Below are positions 45,187 to 54,100 of a stretch of DNA of 64,000 bases, in pieces. The notes below the pieces were generated by a model. That model saw only the letters and a list, made by a program, of their open reading frames with translations. It searched no databases and was not told the origin of the DNA. How positions within the stretch are numbered: position 1 is the first letter of the stretch; each line of letters opens with the position of its first letter. A program made the translations under genes and the position numbers. The stretch comes from Fluoribacter gormanii (GTDB lineage Bacteria > Pseudomonadota > Gammaproteobacteria > Legionellales > Legionellaceae): NCBI RefSeq assembly GCF_900156395.1, contig NZ_FTNL01000024.1, positions 1-64,000 on the forward strand, in the 5' to 3' direction.

Positions 45187-47010
45187 ATGAAAGACGCTGC
45201 AATAGAAATCTTAATATATAAACCAGATCCAGATCATCCACTGCCTGAAAATCAGAGAGGTGTGGTAATAAATCCTCACTTAAAACAACGGTTCAAGCAA
45301 TTTGTTCCAATTGGCGTCTATTTAGAAGGCCCTGATTTGAAGTATTATTTTTTCGATCAGTGTGATAAATCCCCAAAAATCTATAGTAGTTTGGATGAAC
45401 TCAAACGAGACTTACCGGAAGAACTAGACAATATATTTGAGAAAAACCCAAAATTATTTATTATGGGCCATGCTGGTGGTGGCGAATATGGTATGGGTAA
45501 TTGCCATGGCCCAAGTGAGCAGTTATATGATGATAATTTTGATAATTTATTACATGGCTTTAAACGAGCATTGCCCGCACATCATGGTGAAGTTTTTGTG
45601 ACTTTAGAAGGTTGTAATACAGACAATCAACTTAATGCTACAGCAAACTCACAGGAAAAAACATTTTTAGAAAGAGTATCAGTGAAACATCCAGAAATAA
45701 CGTTTGGTGGAACTGGACCATGGAATGCGCAAGATGCACAGACCGGCTTCCGATCCCTTTCGCCGGCATCCCCTATCACATCGATGGCAGGAAATATTTG
45801 GAAGGCTGGAAACAGTGTTATTTTTCATCATGGTGAATATCAAGTTGCCGTTCGAAAATCTTTATTTGCCTCAACACAAACAGCTAAAGAATTAAAAGTT
45901 AACACCCTAGAATATGCCCGTGCAATTCTAGGCAAAGACGGAGCCCATGAACTGATAGCAAAAATCGCTTTAAATCGAGATATTCTAAGCATTCAAGATT
46001 TAAAGAAAATTGAAGGTTTTCCAGAATTGCGATTTGAAGGAGAAGATGTTGCAAAGTTTGTTGAACAGGAAAACCAAATATTAGGTAAAGAACAAGAAAA
46101 TTATTTAAACCGTGTCCGTGATATCTTAGGTCGGGCGGACCCTATAGAACAACTGACAGACAGGAATGTATTAGAACTTCTCTTGGGTTTAAAAGAGCCT
46201 TCTGTATTTAAGGGTCATGAGGACTTACTAGAGTCAATTCTAGCTAATAAAGCTTTGTTAAACCTGGCAATGGTAAGTTGTGGAAAAGTCCTTATTGGTG
46301 GTCCAGGTAATGATAGCGTCATTGATTTATTATTAAAACATGGCGCTGATATTAATAGTGCTGATACAAAAGGCATGACGGCTTTGCACTATGCGGTACA
46401 GAATTTTTATAATTATAGAAAAGAGCCCTTACATCTCATTAAAAAGTTAATAGAGTGTGGTGCTAGTCTTGAAGTGCGAAATGAAAAAGGACAGACTCCT
46501 ATCGAGACAGCGCAAGAACATAGCAAAGATGGACGAGTGACTGCTAGTGATAAGCTTCTCGCATCTTTGAAATCTAGCAATTCACCACCAACTCCCTTAG
46601 AACTAAAACAATCTGTTAGACAAATATTTCAGATGAGTCAACACAAGGCTGATGAACTACTTTCATTACCTATTGCGAAACGTGAATATAGCAAATGTAG
46701 TGAAGGCACTCTTTATATTCCTGAAGATGTAGTGGAAAAATTGCATGGAGTCCTGCAATCTGCAAGGGGTAATCATGAACTATTATCGGTGTTTGAATCA
46801 GAGTTTCGTGAGATTATCAGCGCTCTAGAAAAAGGTTGTGGAACTGGAGAGGTGATTGATGGCGATGAAGATGAATTAATCCCCAAACGCTTTGATGATG
46901 CAAAACTCAAGCTAGCAGCAATTATGGACGCACTAGTTGAGATGAAACAAGAGATGGATACTTCAAAAAATGCTAAAGTTGGAGACCAACTTCCAAAACT
47001 AAAATCTTAA
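45187..47010 (+). CDS. Ankyrin-repeat effector candidate with clan CD-like His/Cys pair
   Basis: A 607-residue soluble protein. In the N-terminal domain a hydrophobic strand leads to His95 in FIMGHAGGGEYG and another to Cys143 in VFVTLEGCNTDN. The 'strand-GHxG' plus 'strand-(x)GC' arrangement is the signature of clan CD cysteine peptidases (caspase, C11, CHAT), and the 48-residue separation matches caspase-1 His237/Cys285 as I recall it. Residues about 375-450 hold ankyrin repeats (DLLLKHGADINSADTKGMTA, LIECGASLEVRNEKGQTP). A helical, acidic C-terminus follows. The protease assignment is inference. The promoter bears the shared TACA-type element. No strong ribosome site is seen. Confidence 0.65.
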   Translation: MKDAAIEILIYKPDPDHPLPENQRGVVINPHLKQRFKQFVPIGVYLEGPDLKYYFFDQCDKSPKIYSSLDELKRDLPEELDNIFEKNPKLFIMGHAGGGEYGMGNCHGPSEQLYDDNFDNLLHGFKRALPAHHGEVFVTLEGCNTDNQLNATANSQEKTFLERVSVKHPEITFGGTGPWNAQDAQTGFRSLSPASPITSMAGNIWKAGNSVIFHHGEYQVAVRKSLFASTQTAKELKVNTLEYARAILGKDGAHELIAKIALNRDILSIQDLKKIEGFPELRFEGEDVAKFVEQENQILGKEQENYLNRVRDILGRADPIEQLTDRNVLELLLGLKEPSVFKGHEDLLESILANKALLNLAMVSCGKVLIGGPGNDSVIDLLLKHGADINSADTKGMTALHYAVQNFYNYRKEPLHLIKKLIECGASLEVRNEKGQTPIETAQEHSKDGRVTASDKLLASLKSSNSPPTPLELKQSVRQIFQMSQHKADELLSLPIAKREYSKCSEGTLYIPEDVVEKLHGVLQSARGNHELLSVFESEFREIISALEKGCGTGEVIDGDEDELIPKRFDDAKLKLAAIMDALVEMKQEMDTSKNAKVGDQLPKLKS

Positions 47011-47013
47011 TCG

Positions 47014-48618
47014 CTAAGAATATCTTGGAAGTACTATGGTGAATCGAGCACCTTTTAATATCGGTGATTGTGTAGCCATGACCTTTCCTCCGTGGAGATT
47101 AACAACTTTTTTAACAATAGCTAATCCTAACCCAATATGTTTATCTCCAATTCCGGAGTTTTCGGCAATTGTATATTCAGAAAAAATGTCATCCGCGCCC
47201 TCTTCCGGCAAGCCTGAGCCATCATCGTCTACATGAATTAAAATATGACTATTATCCAGCGAAATGGTTAAAGAAATAGTGTGCTCTGCAAATTTCATAG
47301 CATTTGTAATCAAATTGGTAACAGCATGTTTTAAGATATTTTCATCTATGTATGCTTTCAAAGAATTTAACTCATTAGTATGAAATGTAATTTCAAATGT
47401 CGATGAAGAATAAGACTCTAATAACTTTCTTAACCATACTATTATATCGGTCTCAGACTGTTTTAATTTCAATTCGTTTGAATGCATTTTTGAGTAAATC
47501 AAAAAAGTGCTGACGAGGCGATTCATATCTGCAATATCTTCTTGTATGCTGTTTAGCTGTTTATTAAGTAATACATCTTCAGCATTTTTCCTTTTGATAC
47601 TATCTGTCGCCATTTGTATGGTTGACAAAGGGGTCCTAATTTCATGCGCGACAAATCGGCACATTTGTTTATGTGATTCAATCAGCTCTTTTAATTTCTC
47701 ACCCATGCGGATGATATTTATATACAGCCCATACAAAACAGAGGTAGTACCCATTTTCCAATGAAAATCAAAGTTTCCTTGACTGAAATTTTTAGTTATC
47801 TGATACACCTTTTTCATATTTCTAACAAAAAGCAATGAAAAAAAGGCCATAAGACAAAGGGATAAAAAAAAGAAAGTCCCTATAAAATAATACATAACAT
47901 CACTGATTCTTGCCATAACTGGCAGATAGCTTAGTGGGCCAATTTTGAGTATTCCACCACTAAAACTATAATAGAGAATAACAATTTGTGACGAGTTTTT
48001 ATTTGTTTCAAATACTAGACGCTTTGTTGATAAAGAATTAATTATATTACTTGGCAAGAGTTTACTCTTGGTTTTATAAACATGAAGAGGAAACCCATAT
48101 ATTTTTTCTAAACTTAATAGTTCATTACTCCAGGTATTTTTTGATTTTGATAATAAATGTTGAACGATTTGTTTTAAAACAGGATTCATATAATTAAAAA
48201 TAATTTCGTCAGGATCTGAAAAACTATAAGCTAATGCATATGGGGTATTACCAATTTTTTTATACGCAGTATGTTTTACAATGACCTCGTTTAGAAATTG
48301 ATAGGTTGTACCTGATAAAAAAATGATTCCACCATTATTTAATTGATTATGCTGCGCCAGAGTGAGTTTTAGACTGTCGATTGCTATAAAATGAATAACA
48401 TTATCTGTTTTTTTCTTTATTATTGCATCCCAGTTTGATTTCGGATTATTAATTAACTCTTTTTCTAAACTAATTAAAAGCCCTTGTGATGTCGTTTTCC
48501 CTGCATTAATAACTATCTCTGTCTCAACTGACTTTAAATAGTTAAAAAATGCCAAAACAAATATTAAAAAAATCACAAAGAACGCAGTCAATATTTTAAT
48601 ATAAATATTAAATTTCAT
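47014..48618 (-). CDS. Membrane sensor histidine kinase
   Basis: A 534-residue kinase. Transmembrane helix 1 (residues about 8-27) and helix 2 (about 230-256) enclose a periplasmic sensor of about 200 residues; a HAMP-like linker follows. The dimerisation domain has FVAHEIRTPLSTIQMA with the phosphorylated His, and the ATPase domain has the N box NLITNAMKFA, G1 DDDGSGLPE and G2 GLGLAIVKKV. Layout resembles RstB/CpxA. It faces the ankyrin gene with a three-base gap and probably pairs with the regulator at 44255. The sensed signal is unknown. Confidence 0.88.
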   Translation of the reverse strand: MKFNIYIKILTAFFVIFLIFVLAFFNYLKSVETEIVINAGKTTSQGLLISLEKELINNPKSNWDAIIKKKTDNVIHFIAIDSLKLTLAQHNQLNNGGIIFLSGTTYQFLNEVIVKHTAYKKIGNTPYALAYSFSDPDEIIFNYMNPVLKQIVQHLLSKSKNTWSNELLSLEKIYGFPLHVYKTKSKLLPSNIINSLSTKRLVFETNKNSSQIVILYYSFSGGILKIGPLSYLPVMARISDVMYYFIGTFFFLSLCLMAFFSLLFVRNMKKVYQITKNFSQGNFDFHWKMGTTSVLYGLYINIIRMGEKLKELIESHKQMCRFVAHEIRTPLSTIQMATDSIKRKNAEDVLLNKQLNSIQEDIADMNRLVSTFLIYSKMHSNELKLKQSETDIIVWLRKLLESYSSSTFEITFHTNELNSLKAYIDENILKHAVTNLITNAMKFAEHTISLTISLDNSHILIHVDDDGSGLPEEGADDIFSEYTIAENSGIGDKHIGLGLAIVKKVVNLHGGKVMATQSPILKGARFTIVLPRYS

Positions 48619-48765
48619 TATTATTTACTCTAAATAATAGATATTTTTTCACAAGAAAGTACTCTTGATTATCTTTGATAATTTTAATATCTAATTCTGG
48701 CATAATTACCCTACGTTTTGTCTATCTTTATAACTGACGTGGTCAACCAAAATATTAAACCCCAG

Positions 48766-49085
48766 TTAAGCAACTTTCATTAAAAAATCGCTCTGTTTTT
48801 CAAATTGATTTGGGCTTAAATATCCCAAATATGAATGCAATCTGTGGCTGTTATAGAACATGGTGATGTAATTCAAAATGACCTGTTGAGCTTCCCATCG
48901 GTTTTGATAATTTCGCCACTGAACTCGCTCTTGTTTTAAGCTGCCAAAGAAGCTTTCAACAACGCTGTTATCCCAGCAATCACCTTTTCTGCTCATGCTA
49001 CCAATATATCCCTTGCTCTTTAATAAATTGCGGTATTGGTAACTAGCATACTGCCCCTCTATCGGAATGAGCTATTATTGGGATT
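48766..49085 (-). pseudogene. IS3-family transposase (OrfB) C-terminal fragment
   Basis: The frame SMSRKGDCWDNSVVESFFGS and RLHSYLGYLSPNQFE is the standard end of an IS3-group OrfB, including the third catalytic Glu. Upstream, HSDRG (second Asp) is in another frame near 49062, so a small deletion broke the gene. No inverted ends or OrfA are recognisable. Confidence 0.8.
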
Positions 49086-49207
49086 GTACAGTTAACGTAA
49101 TAAAATCAGACTTTGAAAAAGAGTAATTCTTATTGAGATTCTTTACCTCGAATAATTTAAGGTTTAATTTTATGATTAATCAGACTTAAAATTAAAAGTT
49201 CAAATCA

Positions 49208-49549
49208 TTAAGGTAGATCTAAGTGTAACTTTAATGCAGAATTGATCTTAGATAAGATTAAATTGTTAACTACGCCCTGAACCTTCATATTAGAAATTCT
49301 ATTTTTGGAAATAGTTCTAATTTGATGGCATTGAGCTTTTGAGGTTTTCGACAAGCCACTCTCATTAACGTTAAGCAGAACCTCAAATGGATAAACTTTA
49401 TTTACATTTGATGTAATTGGTACAACAGTAATTGTATTAGCAACATTATTGTTAGCATTATTGCTTATAATAAGAACTGGGCGAATTTTTTTAGTTTCAT
49501 CGCCCACTGTAGGATCTAAATCAGCATAATAAATCTCACCACGCTTCAT
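49208..49549 (-). CDS. mazF: MazF/PemK-type toxin
   Basis: A 113-residue endoribonuclease toxin of the MazF/PemK/CcdB fold. It begins MKRGEIYYADLDPTVGDETK and continues with KIRPVLIISNN, ITVVPITS and AQCHQIRTISKNRI, all family landmarks. I use the ATG at 49549, the usual MKRG start; an ATG five codons earlier is also in frame. It overlaps the antitoxin by 14 bases, so the two are coupled. MazF toxins cut mRNA or other RNAs at short sequences. Confidence 0.88.
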   Translation of the reverse strand: MKRGEIYYADLDPTVGDETKKIRPVLIISNNANNNVANTITVVPITSNVNKVYPFEVLLNVNESGLSKTSKAQCHQIRTISKNRISNMKVQGVVNNLILSKINSALKLHLDLP

Positions 49550-49763
49550 TTTCTTCAAGTCCATCTAAAGATGTATTCTCAAATGCTAAATCAACTTCCT
49601 GATTCGCTTCTTTGTAATAAGCTTCAAGTTGCTTTTGTTGCAACAAATAAAGTGCTTCTTTAATAACCTCAGAACGACTTTTTAGATGATGATCGATAAG
49701 ATAATTTTCAATAAATTCACATTGCTGTTGAGGCAAGGAAATAGATAATTTTTGAACATTCAT
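49536..49763 (-). CDS. Ribbon-helix-helix antitoxin
   Basis: A 75-residue protein with an N-terminal ribbon-helix-helix (QKLSISLPQQQCEFIENYLI followed by SRSEVIKEALYLL) and an acidic tail (FENTSLDGLEENEAW) suited to bind the toxin. The type resembles ParD/CopG rather than classical MazE. AAGGAGGAAG precedes the start, and a perfect palindrome lies just upstream, the probable autoregulatory operator. Confidence 0.82.
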   Translation of the reverse strand: MNVQKLSISLPQQQCEFIENYLIDHHLKSRSEVIKEALYLLQQKQLEAYYKEANQEVDLAFENTSLDGLEENEAW

Positions 49764-49779
49764 AATATCTTCCTCCTTA

Positions 49780-49799
49780 TATTCTTACTTTTAAGAATA
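49780..49799. promoter_or_regulatory. Palindromic operator of the toxin-antitoxin pair
   Basis: TATTCTTA and TAAGAATA form perfect 8-bp arms around CTTT, 17 bases before the antitoxin start. Ribbon-helix-helix antitoxins repress their own promoter at such sites. Confidence 0.55.
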
Positions 49800-49889
49800 C
49801 CATAAGTAGGAAAATTTTCAAGTGAGCATCAATAAAAGTATTATTTTTAATGTATAATGAGGAATAGTGGTTAACAAATCGCTAAAAAT

Positions 49890-50207
49890 TTAATTATCGC
49901 TATATTCTTGAAGACAACTTTTCAGTTTTTCTAATGCCAAGTTACACCTTACAACAGAAAGTCTAGCATAGTGAGTACTATCATATTCCCTATGAGGCAT
50001 ATCATATAAATGAATATTAGATCTTAAACTCCAAACCCAATTTAAATCATCTTTTAATTTTTTATCAATAATCCCCTTTGTAAAGAGGTATTCGCTTTTT
50101 TTATCAAAACATTTTCCACATTTCCCTTTTAAATATATTTTTGTAATACTCTCAATAATTGAACCTCCAAGAACAATGTACATTTTAATCAAAGAATCTA
50201 ACAACAA
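49890..50207 (-). CDS. Hypothetical protein, probable fragment
   Basis: About 105 residues from a TTG at 50207; the frame stays open to about 50243, adding ISPERILWKLLLLDSLIK-like sequence. The protein is helical, with CGKCF near residue 37 and LRSNIHLYDM near residue 66, which faintly recalls the R-x-N-x-H motif of HEPN-type proteins. There is no ATG or ribosome site at the start, so it may be the remainder of a longer gene. Position next to a toxin-antitoxin pair and IS debris fits a decayed defence or toxin gene, but I cannot name it. Confidence 0.35.
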   Translation of the reverse strand: MLLDSLIKMYIVLGGSIIESITKIYLKGKCGKCFDKKSEYLFTKGIIDKKLKDDLNWVWSLRSNIHLYDMPHREYDSTHYARLSVVRCNLALEKLKSCLQEYSDN

Positions 50208-50243
50208 GAGCTTCCATAGAATTCTCTCAGGACTTATATATGT

Positions 50244-50815
50244 TTAGTTGAGCGTAGTGAGCAAATATCTCTATACAAAATCTGATAAAAATTGCTTTTA
50301 CACTGTATTGATGTGGGTTTTCGAACATTACTATTTAGAGGCTAAATAAATTTTGCTTTTCAAGTGTTCAGTTTTCTGCTTAAAGTCCACTTTTCAAAGT
50401 AATCAGACTTAATGTCTTTTATGAATAATCAACTAAATAACTTAACTTCCATATAACAATAAGGAGCTCGTCCTATGCTTTCCTGGGCCTTAATTCTAAT
50501 TTCAAAAAATTCATCACCCCATAGACGCTGTATGGAGAGGACCTAAATTAGCCCCGTGCTCTTCAATTAATTTTAATAATTTGAGCATTCGAGCCTGAAT
50601 CTTTGGGGGCATATAGTCGGATTCATTCGCCCTGCTACAATAATCCTCGTTACATAAACATGCTTGACCAGATTATAATAAATATAAAAGTATGTTGAAG
50701 AGATTTTCCTGTGAGTTGTTGGGTCCGACTCAACCTACTTGCGTTGGCTGGAAAAACGAACCCCCGTGATGTATAATTTTAATACAATTAAAAGTCAATA
50801 ATCATTGGTGTCAAT
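50244..50815. other. Decayed stretch with possible toxin relic
   Basis: About 570 bases without an intact gene. On the minus strand near 50660-50533 the frame reads ANESDYMPPKIQARMLKLLK followed by LIEEHGANLG, which resembles the middle of HigB/Gp49-type toxins, then shifts into stops. On the plus strand at 50474, AAGGAG precedes a short frame starting MLSWAL, reminiscent of DUF1328 proteins, that ends after 23 codons. Both look like gene debris; neither call is firm. Confidence 0.3.
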
Positions 50816-51844
50816 ATGTATAGTTTCCCTAGAGCAGAGGAAGTTGATATTGATCTAAAAGCCCAACTGTTGAGCTATTTAAACAATATTGGATCTGACG
50901 TCAAACAAGTCATTATCACCATTGGATCAGGGCCTAATCCAAGTGACTCCTATGTCCAAAATATCGTTTTTGATTCAGAAAAAAAACACTTAATTATAAA
51001 TATTGATATAGGCTATCCAGGCGACCATCCCTGCGGTCTCCTTAAAATGTCTACTGATCCGAGAAAATCTAGCTTTACCAAAAATATGGACAAAGTATTA
51101 GGATATAAACATGCTGTAATTTTATATAATGATGATCTTTATTATGCATCACCTGAGGATTTTCATATTTATAAACTTAATCCCAAGGATGCTAATCAAG
51201 ATGACGTTAATTTATTGAAATCAAAGTGCGCCGATACCTATCACCAGGCAAATGATGATGAATTAGAATTAGTCATCCGTGTAACAGGCCGTCGTCAACA
51301 TGTGAAGACTGCTAGTGTTAATACTGACGATAAAAAATATTTAAGAATGCAATTTGATAGTTCAGTGGCTGCGATAATTAAAGAACCGATTACTGATTTG
51401 CTCCGAAACAATGTCATGGTGGTTATAGCTGATTTTCGCTCACCATCACTTTCAAAAGATGTTCAAAACTTGGTAATGCCTCTCTTGGATTATTATAGAA
51501 GTCCTAATAGCAACGAAGGCAATCTGATACTAACACAGGGATATTTTGATTTTTATCCTTTATTTTGGCCAACAAAAGAATATCTCTCCACAGCAAATCA
51601 GAAGGATACGAATGACTATTCCGACGCGATGTATCAACTTCGTTATAAAGCAGTGGGAAGTGAGGCTCTAGGTAATTATTTTGGTAAGGTTGAAGATACG
51701 GTATGCTCAATGACGGTATTATTACCTGGCCATGATACTGGCATTCTCTTTTCTTATCCCGCTATTGGAGAAATTAGCAAAGCGAAAGTAGCAGAAAAAC
51801 CAAAGGACCAGGATGAATCTAAACCAGTTTGCATAATATCTTAG
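50816..51844 (+). CDS. Effector candidate with C-terminal CAAX box
   Basis: A 342-residue soluble protein without signal peptide. It ends KPVCIIS, a CAAX box (Cys-Ile-Ile-Ser) preceded by a charged, disordered linker (KAKVAEKPKDQDESK), which is how prenylated effectors usually end. The body has alternating strands and helices (VIITIGSGPNPSD, HLIINIDIGYPGDHPC) suggesting a nucleotide-fold-like start, but no family is recognised. It lies immediately before an IS6 copy (one base from its stop to the inverted repeat), so its 3' end was nearly hit. Start ATG lacks a ribosome site. Effector status is inferred from the CAAX box and context. Confidence 0.6.
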   Translation: MYSFPRAEEVDIDLKAQLLSYLNNIGSDVKQVIITIGSGPNPSDSYVQNIVFDSEKKHLIINIDIGYPGDHPCGLLKMSTDPRKSSFTKNMDKVLGYKHAVILYNDDLYYASPEDFHIYKLNPKDANQDDVNLLKSKCADTYHQANDDELELVIRVTGRRQHVKTASVNTDDKKYLRMQFDSSVAAIIKEPITDLLRNNVMVVIADFRSPSLSKDVQNLVMPLLDYYRSPNSNEGNLILTQGYFDFYPLFWPTKEYLSTANQKDTNDYSDAMYQLRYKAVGSEALGNYFGKVEDTVCSMTVLLPGHDTGILFSYPAIGEISKAKVAEKPKDQDESKPVCIIS

Positions 51845-51845
51845 A

Positions 51846-52681
51846 GGCTCCGTTGCAAAAACGAAACATAGATTATAATTTAGTCTAACTCCGTCAAATA
51901 CTGGACTGTCGAGATGCGCTCCACAAAACCTATAGCCTTTAAATGGCGTCATGTTCAAGGTGAATTAATCCTGCAATGTGTACGCTGGTATTGTAAATAC
52001 GGGATTAGCTATAGGGATTTGGAAGAAATGATGTCAGCGCGTGGGTTATCCGTAGAGCATACAACCCTGTACCGCTGGGTTCAGCATTACGCCCCGGAAT
52101 TAAAAAAGCGACTTGAATGGCATAAGAAGCGTTATTCTCGACGTTGGCACTTGGATGAAACGTACATCAAGATAAAAGGCGAATGGAAGTACCTGTATCG
52201 TGCCGTTGATGAACAAGGCAATACGATTGATTTTTATCTATCACATCGACGCAATACCATTGCTGCCAAACGATTTCTTAAGAAATTAATAAAGGGTAAT
52301 CCGACTTGTGATATTGGTGTGATTAATACGGATAAAAATCCAGCTTATGGTCAAGTGATTAAAGAGTTAAAACAGGAAGATACACTTGCTGAACACGTTC
52401 AGCACTTACAAATTAAATACCGTAATAATCGCCTGGAAGCAGATCATGGAACGCTTAAGCGTCTTATTAACCCAGTCAGGGGATTTCAGTCCATGAAAAC
52501 GGCCTATGCAACGATTAAAGGTTTTTGAGATCATGCGGATGTTTAAAAAAGGACAGTTTAATATTTGGATGTATGGAGAACGGACGGAACTATCATTCAT
52601 TAATGAACAATTCGGCCTATACAGTTGAGATCCGTCCAAAACTTAAGATTTTTTAAGTTGATTCTTTTTTGCAACGGAGCC
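51846..52681 (+). mobile_element. IS6-family element, copy 1
   Basis: An 836-base element with matching ends GGCTCCGTTGCAAAA and TTTTGCAACGGAGCC. It carries one transposase gene broken by a frameshift. Flanking octamers (ATCTTAGA and CAGCATAG) do not match, so no target duplication remains. Copy 2 lies in inverted orientation at 54101-54887. Confidence 0.88.
51914..52628 (+). pseudogene. IS6-family transposase with 3' frameshift
   Basis: The DDE transposase has a zinc-less HTH part (QGELILQCVRWYCKYGISYR), the catalytic residues in HLDETYIKI, VINTDKNPAYG and NRLEADHG, and the GFQSMKTAYATIKGF ending typical of IS26-like enzymes. One extra T in the run GGTTTTTGAG (copy 2 has four T's) brings a stop at 52528; the remaining 33 residues (EIMRMFKKGQFNIW and onward) follow in another frame. 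Catalytic residues are intact, so loss of activity is likely but not certain. Confidence 0.85.
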
Positions 52682-52706
52682 CAGCATAGTATATTTCTCA
52701 TCATTA

Positions 52707-52815
52707 GTGATCGGATAAAAACAACTCACTTGGTGATTTATATCCTAATGTTTTTCTAGGTCATGTATTTAATTTATTCATAATATCATGAAGAGCAGGA
52801 TATGTTCTTCAATAT
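52707..52815 (-). pseudogene. IS30-family transposase C-terminal relic
   Basis: The minus strand reads DIMNKLNT, a TGA stop, then PRKTLGYKSPSELF. This is the 'LN.RPRKtLG.ktP.e.f' ending of IS30 transposases with the Arg codon CGA turned into TGA. Only this short end is left, inside the IS6-bracketed segment. The rest of 52682-52992 holds nothing I recognise. Confidence 0.6.
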
Positions 52816-52992
52816 GAATAAAATATTAGTACTTAAAGTTGCTTAGCTATCTCATTGCCAGCGGTAAAACCCCAATTACCGTAAGTCAATGGGAGAATCT
52901 ATAACAGACTAATCGCCTTACGAAAATAAAGAACAGTAGGTTAGAAACAAATGGAGCCAATCAAACCAAGGGTAGCGAAATGACTTTTTTGC

Positions 52993-54024
52993 TTAACTGA
53001 ATTGATATTCCGGCTTCTTTTCTTCAATAGAGACCATTTTTCCTGAAGTAGCCTTCAGCTGCTTTTGAAAGAAACCTGGGCGTCCTTTATTGGGATTATC
53101 TGTGGGTAAAAAAGTGAGGATATAGGAAACTACATCAAAAGGCAGTCTATACGTCAGACTATCTCCGCGAATTAGTCCAACCATGGATGCCAAAGCCCTG
53201 GCCAAATCAGACTCCCCATTGCTTGACAGAATAAGTCGAGGCCGGTTTTCACCAAGCGCTTGCAATATGGTATCTTTTTGTTGCGCTGTTTTATTTACAA
53301 ACAGCTTATTTAAACTTAGATTAATCGATTTTACATGAGGAGGAATAGCGGCCAAGGCCTGAGCCAGATCAGCAACAGGCATGTCGCCAAAATTATTTCC
53401 GCTTAAATCAAGCGAAGTCACCTGCTCAGGAATCGCTGCAAAAGCCCGAGCGAGCTCAGCTCCAGACTTGGCGCCAAGATAATTTCCGCTGAGGTTAACT
53501 GACCTCACCCCTTTCGAAAAATTGGCGAACGCCAAGGCTAAGTCAGCACCAGGGGTATTGCAGAAACCATTCATGGATAAATCCAATGAGTTGACACTGA
53601 TTGGTATTGCCTTAAAAGCTTGAGCGAGTTCAGCACCCGATTTTCCGCCTAAACCATTTTCTGCTAAAACAAGAGATTCCCCATAATTGGGAATGACTGC
53701 AAAAGCCTGGGCTAATTCATTACCTGATCTTGCCCCCAAACCATTATTTTCCAAATTGAGTAACAAGATGCTTATCGGGATTGCTGCAAAGGCTTGAGCT
53801 AATTCTGCACCTGATTTGACACCAAGGTAATTGCCGCCTAGATAAAGCCTGATGACACTGGTTGGAATTTTTGAAAAAGCTTCAGCTAATTCTGCTCCAG
53901 ATTTATTGCAGAGCTTACTCGAGCATAAACTCAGGCTGTGGCAACCATTAGGGACACTATTAAAAGCTGTTATGAAATGATTTCCTAAAAGCGAGGCTAG
54001 ATTCTTTAACTGGTAATACATCAT
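52993..54024 (-). CDS. Leucine-rich-repeat effector candidate with F-box-like C-terminus
   Basis: A 343-residue protein from the ATG at 54024. At least seven leucine-rich repeats of the ribonuclease-inhibitor type run from about residue 25 to 235 with the unit NxLGxKSGAELAQAFxAIP, about 29 residues long. After a variable part, YRLPFDVVSYILTFLP (about residue 300) resembles the first helices of an F-box (LPxDvxxxILxFLP). LRR and F-box modules are both eukaryotic-like and common in Legionella effectors; an F-box here would sit at the C-terminus, which is unusual. The gene is bracketed by inverted IS6 copies. No ribosome site is visible. Confidence 0.65.
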   Translation of the reverse strand: MMYYQLKNLASLLGNHFITAFNSVPNGCHSLSLCSSKLCNKSGAELAEAFSKIPTSVIRLYLGGNYLGVKSGAELAQAFAAIPISILLLNLENNGLGARSGNELAQAFAVIPNYGESLVLAENGLGGKSGAELAQAFKAIPISVNSLDLSMNGFCNTPGADLALAFANFSKGVRSVNLSGNYLGAKSGAELARAFAAIPEQVTSLDLSGNNFGDMPVADLAQALAAIPPHVKSINLSLNKLFVNKTAQQKDTILQALGENRPRLILSSNGESDLARALASMVGLIRGDSLTYRLPFDVVSYILTFLPTDNPNKGRPGFFQKQLKATSGKMVSIEEKKPEYQFS

Positions 54025-54100
54025 GGCCAAATAAAATACAAGAATGACTCATATTAACCCATTTGATAATAAAATACAAAAACAGGGCTACCTTTTCTTG

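Noticed and set aside
50772..50806. Degenerate TACA-type element before the CAAX gene
   Set aside because: TATA and TACA are 11 bp apart, but no -10 hexamer lies 15 nt downstream and the leader would be too short.
53230..53960. Regularly spaced repeats that could suggest a CRISPR array
   Set aside because: They are the codons of leucine-rich repeats in an open gene; repeat units vary and no spacer pattern or cas gene exists. I see no CRISPR array in the window.
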